From contig JAEZAM010000103.1 in the NCBI GenBank assembly GCA_023430465.1, positions 1 to 64,000 of the forward strand: a stretch of 64,000 nt of DNA, given 5' to 3'. Under the pieces are notes generated by a model. The model was not told where the DNA came from. It saw only the letters and a program-made list of their open reading frames with translations, and made no database searches. Positions 1 to 8,929 of the stretch are shown here, piece by piece (positions within the stretch are counted from its first letter, which is position 1; each line of letters starts with the position of its first letter). The position numbers and the translations under genes are program-made. Source of the DNA: Bacteroidota bacterium (GTDB lineage Bacteria; Bacteroidota; Bacteroidia; Chitinophagales; Chitinophagaceae).

Positions 1-1
1 T

Positions 2-538
2 GCCCATTTCATGGGATCCACGGTCGTTATCCGCATCATGGAGATCGGGCTTTTTGTATTTTTCTTTATACATATCATCCAGGGCTACCTGCTTGTTGCG
101 AAAAACAAGGCCGCCCGCAAGATCAACTATGCGGTGAAGCCGGGTACAAAGGGCACCACATGGTACAGCAAGTCAATGGGCCTGCTGGGCACTTTGTTGT
201 TATTATTCCTTGTCATGCACATCGCGCATTTCTGGGTCCCTTCCCGCGTGACACTAGACCTGGCACCGGTTCAATACGGAGATATGGAAGCGCATGATCT
301 GTTCGCGCGAATGGTTGCCGTGTTCCAGGAACCCTGGGTGGTGATCCTTTACCTCTTGGGCTGCATCTCTCTCGCATGGCACCTGCTCCATGGATTCCAA
401 AGTGCCTTCCGGACACTGGGCCTTTCCAATCACCGGTACATTGCACTTATCCAGTCGCTGGGTGTTGGCTTCTCCATCATCGTGCCTGCGCTTTTTGCAC
501 TCATGCCGATTAGTATGTATTTTGGCTGGATTCGTTAA
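2..538 (+). CDS. sdhC: Succinate dehydrogenase cytochrome b subunit (5' partial)
   Basis: Membrane anchor of succinate dehydrogenase/fumarate reductase, which binds heme b and passes electrons between the SdhB iron-sulfur clusters and quinone. The reading frame is open to the window edge (A-H-F precede the first Met at 11), so roughly 50 N-terminal residues of the usual ~225 are missing. Several hydrophobic helices are visible with conserved histidines (HIIQGY, HIAHFW, WHLLHGF) of the Bacteroidota b558-type family, some of which should ligate heme. It lies immediately upstream of sdhA and sdhB in the usual order. Identity is secure from sequence and context; the start cannot be seen. Confidence 0.93.
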   Translation, partial: AHFMGSTVVIRIMEIGLFVFFFIHIIQGYLLVAKNKAARKINYAVKPGTKGTTWYSKSMGLLGTLLLLFLVMHIAHFWVPSRVTLDLAPVQYGDMEAHDLFARMVAVFQEPWVVILYLLGCISLAWHLLHGFQSAFRTLGLSNHRYIALIQSLGVGFSIIVPALFALMPISMYFGWIR

Positions 539-636
539 TTCGCGGAGAACACCGCAAGCTCTTTCTTGTTATTCATTGTACGACGTAAACAATCATATTC
601 CTCCACTGCCAGCGCAGTTTGGAAAAATCTTCGACT

Positions 637-2613
637 ATGCTTGATGCTAAAATTCCTTCAGGTCCATTGGAACAGAAATGGACGGATTACAAAGGTCACT
701 GTAAACTGGTCAACCCTGCCAACAAGCGCAAACTCGAGATCATCATCATCGGTACTGGTCTCGCCGGGGCATCTGCCGCTGCTGCATTGGGCGAATTGGG
801 TTACCAGGTAAAGGCTTTTTGTTTCCAGGATTCACCGCGCCGCGCGCACAGTATCGCTGCACAGGGTGGTATCAACGCTGCCAAGAATTACCAGAATGAT
901 GGTGATTCTGTTTTCCGTTTATTTTATGATACCATCAAGGGTGGCGACTACCGCGCACGTGAAGGAAACGTACATCGCCTCGCCGAAGTAAGCGTTAATA
1001 TCATCGACCAGTGCGTGGCACAGGGTGTGCCCTTTGCCCGGGAATATGGCGGTCTGCTCAACAACCGCTCTTTCGGTGGTACACAGGTAAAAAGAACGTT
1101 CTATGCTGCCGGCCAGACTGGCCAGCAACTATTGATAGGAGCCTACCAGGCCCTGGAACGCCAGGTGGCCCTCGGCAATGTAAAAATGTATACCCGCCAC
1201 GAAATGCTGGATGTAGTGCTGGTGGATGGAAAAGCAAGGGGCGTTATTTGCCGCGACCTTATCACCGGTGCACTGGAAAGACATTCGGGCCATGCCGTCT
1301 TGCTTTGCTCCGGCGGATATGGTAACGTATTTTATCTCTCCACCAACGCCATGGGCAGCAACGTTACCGCAGCTTGGAAAGCACATAAGAAAGGCGCCTT
1401 CTTTGGCAACCCCTGCTTCACTCAGATCCACCCTACTTGCATCCCCGTAAGTGGAGATCACCAGAGCAAGCTGACACTGATGTCAGAGTCGCTGCGCAAT
1501 GACGGCCGGATATGGGTGCCCAAAAAGAAAGACGACAATCGCAAGCCAAACGATATACCCGAGGATGAACGGGACTATTACCTGGAAAGACGCTACCCCG
1601 CCTTCGGTAACCTGGTACCGCGTGACGTAGCTTCCCGCGCTGCCAAGGAAAGATGTGATGCCGGGTATGGCGTGGGTACCACCAAACAGGCAGTTTACCT
1701 GGACTTTAAATACAACCTTGTAAACAAGTATGGCCGTGTGGAGGCTAACAAACGCGGCCTTGAAAATCCCGATTACGACACCCTCGTACGCCTGGGTAAA
1801 GAAGTGGTGAAAGAAGAATATGGTAATCTCTTCGATATGTACGAAAAGATCACCGGTGAGAATCCTTATGAAGTGCCCATGCGGATCTATCCTGCAGTGC
1901 ATTATACCATGGGTGGTCTTTGGGTCGATTATGAACTTATGACAAACGTGAAAGGCTTGTATGCCCTGGGTGAGGCTAACTTCAGTGATCACGGTGCAAA
2001 TCGTCTCGGAGCCTCTGCGTTGATGCAAGGTCTTGCAGACGGTTATTTCGTGATACCTTATACGATTGGCAACTACCTCGCTGACGAGATCGCCACCAAA
2101 CCAATTCCGCTCACTCACGAAGCTTTCGAGCAAACGGAAAAAGCCGTACGTGATCGTATCGAGACACTTCTTAGCATCAAAGGAAGCCAGACAGTGGAAA
2201 GTTTCCACAAGCGTCTCGGCAAGATCATGTGGGAGAAATGCGGCATGGCCCGCAATGCACAGGGTTTGCAGGAAGCCATCGGCGAGATACAGCAATTGAA
2301 AAAGGAGTTCTGGTCAGATGTTCGCATCCCCGGTACCAGCAATGAAATGAACAACGAACTGGACAAAGCCGGTCGTGTGGCTGATTTCATTGAACTGGGA
2401 GAACTCATGTGCCGTGATGCACTCAACCGCAACGAAAGCTGCGGCGGCCACTTCCGCGAGGAAAGCCAGACAGAAGAAGGTGAGGCAAAACGTGACGATG
2501 CCAACTATGCTTACGTTGCGGCCTGGGAATACAAGGCAGACAGTAACTGGGAGCTGCACAAGGAAAACCTGGAATTTGAAGTCGCAAAACCGAGCCAGCG
2601 GAGCTACAAATAA
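637..2613 (+). CDS. sdhA: Succinate dehydrogenase flavoprotein subunit
   Basis: Flavoprotein that oxidises succinate to fumarate (or the reverse). The dinucleotide-binding stretch IIIGTGLAGASAAAALGELG (about residues 36-55) binds FAD. HSIAAQGGIN starts at His71, the expected site of covalent FAD attachment. A TGG...ALGEANFSDHGANRLGA block near the C-terminal part of the FAD domain is typical. The start is taken at ATG 637 (MLDAKIPSGP), which matches the normal N-terminus of Bacteroidota SdhA; a TTG at 619 would add six residues. Length 658 aa is normal. It is 98 bp downstream of sdhC and 57 bp upstream of sdhB, consistent with one operon. Confidence 0.97.
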   Translation: MLDAKIPSGPLEQKWTDYKGHCKLVNPANKRKLEIIIIGTGLAGASAAAALGELGYQVKAFCFQDSPRRAHSIAAQGGINAAKNYQNDGDSVFRLFYDTIKGGDYRAREGNVHRLAEVSVNIIDQCVAQGVPFAREYGGLLNNRSFGGTQVKRTFYAAGQTGQQLLIGAYQALERQVALGNVKMYTRHEMLDVVLVDGKARGVICRDLITGALERHSGHAVLLCSGGYGNVFYLSTNAMGSNVTAAWKAHKKGAFFGNPCFTQIHPTCIPVSGDHQSKLTLMSESLRNDGRIWVPKKKDDNRKPNDIPEDERDYYLERRYPAFGNLVPRDVASRAAKERCDAGYGVGTTKQAVYLDFKYNLVNKYGRVEANKRGLENPDYDTLVRLGKEVVKEEYGNLFDMYEKITGENPYEVPMRIYPAVHYTMGGLWVDYELMTNVKGLYALGEANFSDHGANRLGASALMQGLADGYFVIPYTIGNYLADEIATKPIPLTHEAFEQTEKAVRDRIETLLSIKGSQTVESFHKRLGKIMWEKCGMARNAQGLQEAIGEIQQLKKEFWSDVRIPGTSNEMNNELDKAGRVADFIELGELMCRDALNRNESCGGHFREESQTEEGEAKRDDANYAYVAAWEYKADSNWELHKENLEFEVAKPSQRSYK

Positions 2614-2670
2614 TATCAATAGCCAGACTTATATACCACCGGTGATACCGGTTTTGAAAACAGAGGAACT

Positions 2671-3453
2671 ATGAACTACACAATGAATCTCACACTCAAG
2701 GTATGGCGGCAAAAAAATGCGGTCTCAAAAGGAGATTTTGAAACATACCAGGTAAAAAACATTTCTTCCGAAATGTCTTTCCTGGAAATGATAGATGTAC
2801 TGAACGAAGACCTGATCCGCGAAGGACGTGATCCCATCGCATTCGATCACGACTGCCGCGAAGGCATCTGCGGGGCCTGCTCGATGTACATCGATGGCCG
2901 CCCTCATGGCCCCTGGCATGCAAATACCACCTGCCAGTTGCACATGCGTGCGTATAAAGACGGCGACACCATCACGATCGAACCCTGGCGCGCGAATGCA
3001 TTTCCAGTCATCAAGGACCTGGTGACGGACCGCAGTGCATTTGATCGCATCATCCAGGCCGGGGGGTATATTTCTGTTAACACTGGTAATGCCGTTGATG
3101 CCAATGCCATCCCTGTTGAAAAGGAAAAGGCAGACATGGCTTTCGCCGCGGCAGCCTGTATCGGTTGTGGTGCCTGCGTGGCAGTTTGTAAAAATTCCTC
3201 AGCGTTGCTTTTTGTATCTGCGAAGGTCTCTCACCTCGCGTTGTTGCCACAAGGCGCACCCGAGAAAAGAAAACGCGTACTCGGTATGGTGGCGCAAATG
3301 GATAAAGAGGGTTTTGGTTCCTGTACAAATACCGGCGCATGTGAGGCCGTTTGTCCAAAGGAAATATCCATCACTAATATCGCACGGCTCAATGCGCAGT
3401 ATACCGCCGCAGGGTTGTCTGCAGATCGCAGTGATGTGGTTACGAAAGATTAA
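2671..3453 (+). CDS. sdhB: Succinate dehydrogenase iron-sulfur subunit
   Basis: Electron-transfer subunit linking SdhA to SdhC. The N-terminal plant-type ferredoxin domain carries CREGICGACSMYIDG and a later Cys in HANTTCQLHM for the 2Fe-2S cluster. The C-terminal part carries CIGCGACVAVCKN and CTNTGACEAVCPKEI for the 4Fe-4S and 3Fe-4S clusters. ATG 2671 is preceded by a purine-rich GAGGAA stretch, one of the few Shine-Dalgarno-like sites here. 260 aa is the normal length. A hairpin with a T-rich tail at 3474-3513 probably ends the operon. Confidence 0.97.
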   Translation: MNYTMNLTLKVWRQKNAVSKGDFETYQVKNISSEMSFLEMIDVLNEDLIREGRDPIAFDHDCREGICGACSMYIDGRPHGPWHANTTCQLHMRAYKDGDTITIEPWRANAFPVIKDLVTDRSAFDRIIQAGGYISVNTGNAVDANAIPVEKEKADMAFAAAACIGCGACVAVCKNSSALLFVSAKVSHLALLPQGAPEKRKRVLGMVAQMDKEGFGSCTNTGACEAVCPKEISITNIARLNAQYTAAGLSADRSDVVTKD

Positions 3454-3459
3454 TAGATT

Positions 3460-4002
3460 TCAGAAGCTATAAGATGCCCTGATGGATGCCGTCCACAGGG
3501 CATTTGTTTTTGTATGCTTGCGGTAATCCACTGCCGGCCCAATACTGAGCCGGCTACTTGCAAACCAGCCCGCCGACCAGTTCATTCCCAAACCTGCGCG
3601 GGTGGTCGGGCCATTTATGCTCAGCCCGGGTCCGGCAAGTATACTGGTAAAGAGTGCCGGAAGAAGCTGGTAGCTCAGGCCTCCGGAAAGGTTGAAATAG
3701 AAATAATCTCTGTATCGGAAATTCCGGCCCACTATTTTCTCGCCCTTTCCCGGAAAGACCGCGACAGCAGCCCCGGCAATAAACCTCCAAGGCCTTTTCA
3801 TGAGACTTCGTCCTATTTCGTGCGGGTACCATTGATAGTGCAACTGGATGCCCGGGTAGTGGGTGGAAGCAAGTTCACCCAGGGGCATACTGATGCCCAG
3901 CCCGGCCAGGTGATGATGGCGCCTCAAACTGCTATCAGCCAGCTCCTGGGAACTTCCCGTGAAGCAGCGCATAAGCAGGATCAACACAGCAACTTTTTTC
4001 AT
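3460..4002 (-). CDS. Small secreted beta-barrel-like protein, unknown function
   Basis: A 180-aa protein starting MKKVAVLILLMRCFTGSSQ, a short signal peptide. Alternating hydrophobic segments follow, with many Gly/aromatic pairs (GLSYQLLPALF, GPGLSINGPT, GLGMNWSAGWF), and the C-terminus RASYSF ends in Phe, as outer-membrane barrel proteins often do. No catalytic motif is visible. The start at 4002 is chosen because it gives the signal peptide; a longer frame begins at 4074. It converges with sdhB with only 6 bp between the stop codons. A 184-aa frame on the other strand (3514-4068) lacks a signal or any recognisable pattern and is probably a shadow. Confidence 0.65.
   Translation of the reverse strand: MKKVAVLILLMRCFTGSSQELADSSLRRHHHLAGLGISMPLGELASTHYPGIQLHYQWYPHEIGRSLMKRPWRFIAGAAVAVFPGKGEKIVGRNFRYRDYFYFNLSGGLSYQLLPALFTSILAGPGLSINGPTTRAGLGMNWSAGWFASSRLSIGPAVDYRKHTKTNALWTASIRASYSF
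3474..3513 (+). terminator. Probable terminator of the sdh operon
   Basis: ATGCCCTG (3474-3481) pairs with CAGGGCAT (3496-3503), with an inner TGGA/TCCA pair, followed by a T-rich tail. It lies 20 bp after the sdhB stop and inside the last codons of the convergent gene at 3460-4002, so the terminator and a coding end share the same bases. Confidence 0.65.
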
Positions 4003-4107
4003 AACGTTTCGGGTCAAATTTGGCCTTTTTTTCTGAAATACCCGCAGGATACCGTTTTCATGCAATAAAATCACCGAATTTTACGATTGTGTATAAACTC
4101 GCTGCTA

Positions 4108-7100
4108 TTGAATGGGTTACGAAGTATATTGATTCTTGTCCTCCTGGTTTTTGGCTGTATTTCGGGCCATGGCCAGCAGCCGGGTGCCAACACTTCCAAC
4201 CTGCGAAAAAAGCGCATCGCCAACAATGCTGACAGTATCCGGCTGGACACCACGAGTATCATCCCCAATACCTTCCGTATCGAAGGAGTGGATCGGGCTG
4301 ACTACCACCTCGATTTTGTGAACGCAGACCTTCACTGGTTCAGACGGCCCGCGATTGACAGCCTCGTGATTGTCTATCGTGTTTTCTCCTTCCGGCTCAA
4401 CCCGGTTGCCCAGCGGGTCAGGTATGACAGCGTCATGAATAACATGTCCCTCACGCCTTACGAGTTCAACAATGACCTCACAGATGCCCAGCGGGGCATT
4501 TTCAATTTTGGTACGCTTAAGGCCGAAGGAAGTTTCGGGCGACAGATATCGTTTGGGAACTCGCAGGACGCTGTCCTGAACTCAACACTCAACCTCCAGC
4601 TCAGCGGTCTCCTTGGCGACAGCATCGAAGTGCAGGCAGCCATCACGGATAACAACATCCCTATCCAGCCGGATGGAAATACCCAGCAACTCAATGAATT
4701 TGACCAGGTGTTTTTGCAATTCAAAAAGAAAAACTGGCAATTGAATCTCGGCGATATCGATTTGCGGCAAAACCAGAGCTATTTTCTGAATTTTTATAAG
4801 CGATTGCAAGGCGTTTCCTTTCAGACGGTAAATAACATCACTGACCGCGTTCAGTCGCGCACGCTGGCGAGTGGATCGATTGCCAAAGGGAAATTTACCC
4901 GCAATGTATTCCAGGGGCTCGAAGGGAACCAGGGCCCTTACCGGCTCACCGGCGCCAACAATGAACTTTATTTTATCGTGCTTGCAAACACAGAGCGGGT
5001 ATTCCTCGATGGGCAACTGCTGCAGCGGGGAGAAGACCAGGACTATGTCATCAACTACAACACCGCCGAGGTGACCTTCACACCGAGAAGAATGATCACG
5101 AAGGACAGCCGGATTCAGATCGAATTTGAATATGCCGACCGGAATTTTCTCAATGCAAACTTTTACATTTCAGAAGAAGTTGATATCGATAAAAAACTGC
5201 GGCTGCGCGTTGGCGCGTTCACCAATACCGATTCAAAGAACTCCCAGATCAACCAGGTACTGGATCCATCTCAAAAGCAATTTCTCGCAGACCTGGGCGA
5301 TAGTATCCAACGAGCTTTTTATCCCTCCGCGCTGGTTGACACGTTCTCTGCAGGAAAGGTATTGTATGAGAAAATCTATTTTGACCCGGGAACAGGGTTG
5401 GATTCTTTTTACCAGTATTCAACCGACCCGGCCGTAGCGAAGTACAATCTTTCTTTTGTCGATGTCGGTCCGGGCAGGGGAAATTATGTACCGGAGTTCA
5501 ACGGAGCAAATGGAAAGGTATTCCGGTATGTACCGCCGGTTGGCATCAGCCGCCAGGGCAACTATGAACCTGTTACCATCCTGGTGACACCAAAGAAGCA
5601 GCAGGTCATCAACCTTGGTCTAGACTATACATTATCCCAAAACACTTTTGTGAAATCAGAAGTGGCTATGAGTAATTATGACCCAAATACATTTTCGAAA
5701 ATCGATAATGGGGATGACAGGGGTTATGCTGCAAAAGTGCAGGTGGGAAATGTGCAGCCGATAAAATCCAGGAAAAATATACAGTTGCTGACCGGTCTTG
5801 ACTATGAATATGTCCAGAAGAAATTCAGGCCACTGGAGCGCTTGCGGACGGTGGAGTTTACCAGGGATTGGGGATTACCACTGATCGTAACACCTGAAAC
5901 GGAGCAGATCATCCGTGCATCGGCGGGCTTTAAAGACAATACCAATCACCTGTTCAATTACCGCTTTACCAGCTATACCCGCGGCAGCGATTATAGAGGT
6001 CTTCAAAATGCCATCAACCATACAGGTGGCTGGAAGGGTTGGCAGTTCAACAATGAATTGGTGATCACTGATTTTGATGCAGCGCTCGATAGAGGTCGCT
6101 TCCTTCGGCCTACGCTTGACCTTAGCAAGCAATTCCGGAAGGTTGCCAACATCAGGCTGGGAGCGAGGTATGCGCTGGAAAAAAATGAATCCCGCAACAA
6201 AGCCACCGATACGCTTACGGCCACGGCATTTGAGTTTGACAGCTATTCGGTTTACCTGAAAACCGATGAGGCAAAGCGGAACAGGCATACGATCACATTT
6301 TTCACCCGGTCAGATAAATATCCCGTGGGTACCGGCTTTATCCGGGGCGACCGAAGCCTGAATCTCAACCTGCAATCTGAACTGCTTGCCAATGCCAACC
6401 GGCAGTTCTTCCTGACGACAACATTCCGAAAGCTGAAAGTGTATAACAAGTCCGTATCCCTGCAGGAGGAAGAAGAGACCATCCTGGGCCGTGCTGAATA
6501 TGTAATGAATGAATGGAAAGGCCTGCTGATCGGTAATGTACTGTATGAAGTGGGAGCGGGGCAGGAGCAGCGCCGCGATCTTACTTATCTGGAAGTGCCG
6601 GCCGGTACAGGGCAGTTTGCCTGGATCGATTATAACAACGACGGTGTTCAGCAGTTGAATGAATTCGAACTGGCTGCATTTCCCGACCAGGCAAAATTTA
6701 TTCGTATCCTGACGCCAACCAATGAATTTATCAAGGCAAACTACATCACGCTGAACTATAGCCTGAGCCTCAACCCGAGAGCGCTTTTGAACCAGCCTGA
6801 TCTCAAGGGGTTTAAAAAACTGGTATCGCGTTTCAACGTGATCACCTCCATGCAGATCAACAAAAAGTCAATCAGCACCGGCAGTTTTGTATTTGATCCT
6901 TTTAAGTATTCGGCGAATGATACCGCGCTGATTACGCAGAACACAGTCCATCTCAATACCGTTTCCTTCAACCGCTTCAGCAGTAAATGGGGGATAGACC
7001 TGAGCAATCTTCGTAACAATGGCAAGGCGCTCCTGACCTATGGCTATGAAAGCAGGACAGTGAATGACTGGATCGCGAAACTGCGCATCAACCTAAGCAG

Positions 7101-7596
7101 GGCTTTATCTTTCAATACCAATGTGCGAAAGGGAAGCAATTCATTGTTTACCCCGAACGCCCAATTTGACAACCGCAATTATGACCTGGCGATCCGGAGT
7201 ACGGAATCAACGCTGAGTTTTATCCGGGGAACATCGTTCCGGCTAGCCACGGGGTATGAGTTTGAACGAAAGAAAAACAGGCCGGAATATGGCGGGGAAA
7301 AATCAACCTCGCATTCGCTGAATCTCGAATCTAAATACAATGTGCTGCAGAATAGTTCGATCTCTGCAAAATTCACCTTGAACAGCATCGACTATACAGG
7401 TGTTGCCGGATCCGCCACCACCGTGAGTTATATCATGCTGGACGGGTTATTGCCCGGAAAAAATTACCTGTGGAATATCACGCTCACCAAGCGGTTGCTG
7501 AATAACCTGGAATTGAATTTTACCTATGACGGCCGCAAGCCGGCGGATGCAAAGCCGGTACATATTGGAAGAGCGTCTGTGACGGCCTTGTTTTAG
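4108..7596 (+). CDS. Large outer-membrane beta-barrel protein, SprA-like repeats
   Basis: About 1160 aa with an N-terminal signal (MNGLRSILILVLLVFGCISGHGQ). Tandem beta-rich stretches follow, such as FGTLKAEGSFGRQISFG, LSGLLGDSIEVQAAITDNNIP and LNLGDIDLRQNQSYF, then many barrel-like strands and a C-terminal Phe. The N-terminal half recalls repeats of the gliding/type IX secretion protein SprA, but this protein is about half as long, so orthology is not claimed. No ATG is available: TTG 4108 gives the best signal peptide, and TTG 4087 is the alternative. TACGATTG at 4082-4089 could be a -7 box, which would favour 4108. A role in surface-protein export or large-substrate passage is inference. 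Confidence 0.6.
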   Translation: MNGLRSILILVLLVFGCISGHGQQPGANTSNLRKKRIANNADSIRLDTTSIIPNTFRIEGVDRADYHLDFVNADLHWFRRPAIDSLVIVYRVFSFRLNPVAQRVRYDSVMNNMSLTPYEFNNDLTDAQRGIFNFGTLKAEGSFGRQISFGNSQDAVLNSTLNLQLSGLLGDSIEVQAAITDNNIPIQPDGNTQQLNEFDQVFLQFKKKNWQLNLGDIDLRQNQSYFLNFYKRLQGVSFQTVNNITDRVQSRTLASGSIAKGKFTRNVFQGLEGNQGPYRLTGANNELYFIVLANTERVFLDGQLLQRGEDQDYVINYNTAEVTFTPRRMITKDSRIQIEFEYADRNFLNANFYISEEVDIDKKLRLRVGAFTNTDSKNSQINQVLDPSQKQFLADLGDSIQRAFYPSALVDTFSAGKVLYEKIYFDPGTGLDSFYQYSTDPAVAKYNLSFVDVGPGRGNYVPEFNGANGKVFRYVPPVGISRQGNYEPVTILVTPKKQQVINLGLDYTLSQNTFVKSEVAMSNYDPNTFSKIDNGDDRGYAAKVQVGNVQPIKSRKNIQLLTGLDYEYVQKKFRPLERLRTVEFTRDWGLPLIVTPETEQIIRASAGFKDNTNHLFNYRFTSYTRGSDYRGLQNAINHTGGWKGWQFNNELVITDFDAALDRGRFLRPTLDLSKQFRKVANIRLGARYALEKNESRNKATDTLTATAFEFDSYSVYLKTDEAKRNRHTITFFTRSDKYPVGTGFIRGDRSLNLNLQSELLANANRQFFLTTTFRKLKVYNKSVSLQEEEETILGRAEYVMNEWKGLLIGNVLYEVGAGQEQRRDLTYLEVPAGTGQFAWIDYNNDGVQQLNEFELAAFPDQAKFIRILTPTNEFIKANYITLNYSLSLNPRALLNQPDLKGFKKLVSRFNVITSMQINKKSISTGSFVFDPFKYSANDTALITQNTVHLNTVSFNRFSSKWGIDLSNLRNNGKALLTYGYESRTVNDWIAKLRINLSRALSFNTNVRKGSNSLFTPNAQFDNRNYDLAIRSTESTLSFIRGTSFRLATGYEFERKKNRPEYGGEKSTSHSLNLESKYNVLQNSSISAKFTLNSIDYTGVAGSATTVSYIMLDGLLPGKNYLWNITLTKRLLNNLELNFTYDGRKPADAKPVHIGRASVTALF

Positions 7597-7682
7597 GTTT
7601 CACGCAAAGTCGCAAAGTCGAGAAAGGCGCAAAGATGATATCATTATGCGTCCTTTGCTTTCTTGGCGCCTTTGCGTGAAAC
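7597..7682. repeat. Dispersed palindromic element (GTTTCACGCAAAG family), copy 1
   Basis: The left arm starts GTTTCACGCAAAGTCGCAAAG and the right arm ends CTTGGCGCCTTTGCGTGAAAC, an imperfect inverted repeat filling the whole gap between two convergent genes. The last base is the first base of the ychF stop codon on the minus strand. It may act as a bidirectional terminator. Related copies or halves lie at 10490-10585, 27134-27172, 28121-28182 and 35699-35793. Confidence 0.8.
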
Positions 7683-8779
7683 TACACATTAAACCTAAAA
7701 TGCATCACATCTCCATCCTTCACCACGTATTCCTTTCCTTCTATTCTGAGCTTGCCCACTTCGCGGGCGGCGGCTTCTGATCCGTATTTTACAAAGTCAT
7801 CGTAGCTGATGACTTCCGCTTTGATAAAACCTTTTTCGAAGTCCGTATGAATGACGCCTGCTGCCTGCGGTGCTTTCCAGCCCTGGTGGATGGTCCAGGC
7901 ACGTACTTCCTGGACGCCTGCAGTAAAGTAGGTGTAGAGGTTGAGTAGTTTATACGCTGAATGTATGAGTCGGTCAAGCGCAGGCTCTTCCATTTTATAT
8001 TCTTCCATGAACAGTTGCCGGTCATCGGCATTGTCCATTTCGGCGATTTGTGCTTCGATGTTGTTGTTCATGATGATCACTTCAGCCTTCTCATCTTTGA
8101 CGGCTGCCTTCAATGCCTCGGAGAATTTATTTCCCGTATGCATGGAAGCTTCATCCACGTTGGCTACGTACAGGACCGGTTTTTCCGTAAGCAGGAACAG
8201 ATCTGCTATGGCTACACGTTCTTCCTTGCTCAGGTCCAGCTCACGGATGCTGCGTCCTTTTTCCAGATGTTCCTTGCAGCGGATCAGCACTTCCAGTTCA
8301 GCTTTGATCTTTGGATCAATGCGCGCCTGCTTTTCGGATTTGGATATTTTCTTCTCCACGCTGTCCAGGTCTTTCAACTGGAGTTCGGTGTCGATGATCT
8401 CCTTATCGGAAACCGGGTTGATAGCGCCTTCGTCGCGGAGGATGTTCTCATCTTCGAAGCAGCGGATCACATGGATGATGGCATCAACCTCGCGGATGTT
8501 GCCAAGAAATTTATTTCCGAGTCCTTCGCCCTTGCTCGCGCCACGCACAAGACCGGCAATGTCCACGATCTCGATCTGTGTGGGAACGATGCGATCAGGT
8601 ACAACCAGTTCCGCCAGTTTAGTCAGTCGTTTGTCCGGTACATCCACCAGGCCCACGTTGGGGTCGATGGTACAGAATCGATAATTGCTAGCCTGCGCTT
8701 TTGCGCTATTGCTGACTGCATTGAAAAGTGTTGATTTACCAACATTCGGTAATCCGACGATACCAGCTTGAAGCGCCAT
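7682..8779 (-). CDS. ychF: Redox-regulated ATPase YchF (Obg-like GTPase family)
   Basis: Universal P-loop protein of the Obg/OLA1 family that hydrolyses ATP and binds ribosomes. The P-loop GLPNVGKST is at residues 8-16, the switch region includes VDIAGLVRGASKGEGLGNKFL, and the C-terminus carries the TGS domain (YFTAGVQEVRAWTIHQGWKAPQAA...FEKGFIKAEVISYDDFV). At 365 aa it matches the usual length and begins with the typical MALQAGIVGLPNVGKS. The stop codon coincides with the end of a dispersed repeat. A TATCTTTG -7 box lies about 55 bp upstream of the start. Confidence 0.97.
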   Translation of the reverse strand: MALQAGIVGLPNVGKSTLFNAVSNSAKAQASNYRFCTIDPNVGLVDVPDKRLTKLAELVVPDRIVPTQIEIVDIAGLVRGASKGEGLGNKFLGNIREVDAIIHVIRCFEDENILRDEGAINPVSDKEIIDTELQLKDLDSVEKKISKSEKQARIDPKIKAELEVLIRCKEHLEKGRSIRELDLSKEERVAIADLFLLTEKPVLYVANVDEASMHTGNKFSEALKAAVKDEKAEVIIMNNNIEAQIAEMDNADDRQLFMEEYKMEEPALDRLIHSAYKLLNLYTYFTAGVQEVRAWTIHQGWKAPQAAGVIHTDFEKGFIKAEVISYDDFVKYGSEAAAREVGKLRIEGKEYVVKDGDVMHFRFNV

Positions 8780-8833
8780 AGTGTTAACTCTTTTATTTTA
8801 TCCCGGTAGACCCGCAGGGTCTGTTTGGGCGCG

Positions 8834-8841
8834 CAAAGATA
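8834..8841 (-). promoter_or_regulatory. Candidate -7 box TATCTTTG upstream of ychF
   Basis: On the minus strand the sequence is TATCTTTG, an exact match to the Bacteroidota TAnnTTTG -7 consensus, 54 bp upstream of the ychF ATG. No clear -33 TTG is seen at the right spacing. Confidence 0.4.
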
Positions 8842-8929
8842 GTGATTTTCACGGGGCAGTATTGTGCCGGTGAGAAGTTTCCATTACCTTCAAACCCAAT
8901 ATTTTGTCACGCAAACACGACGAGTACTC

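Noticed and set aside
3514..4068. 184-aa plus-strand frame antisense to the small barrel-like gene
   Set aside because: No signal, motif or sensible hydrophobic pattern; the minus-strand frame has a clean signal peptide and a barrel-like ending.
7961..8734. Long plus-strand frames (up to 257 aa) antisense to ychF
   Set aside because: YchF is certain; these are codon-bias shadows.
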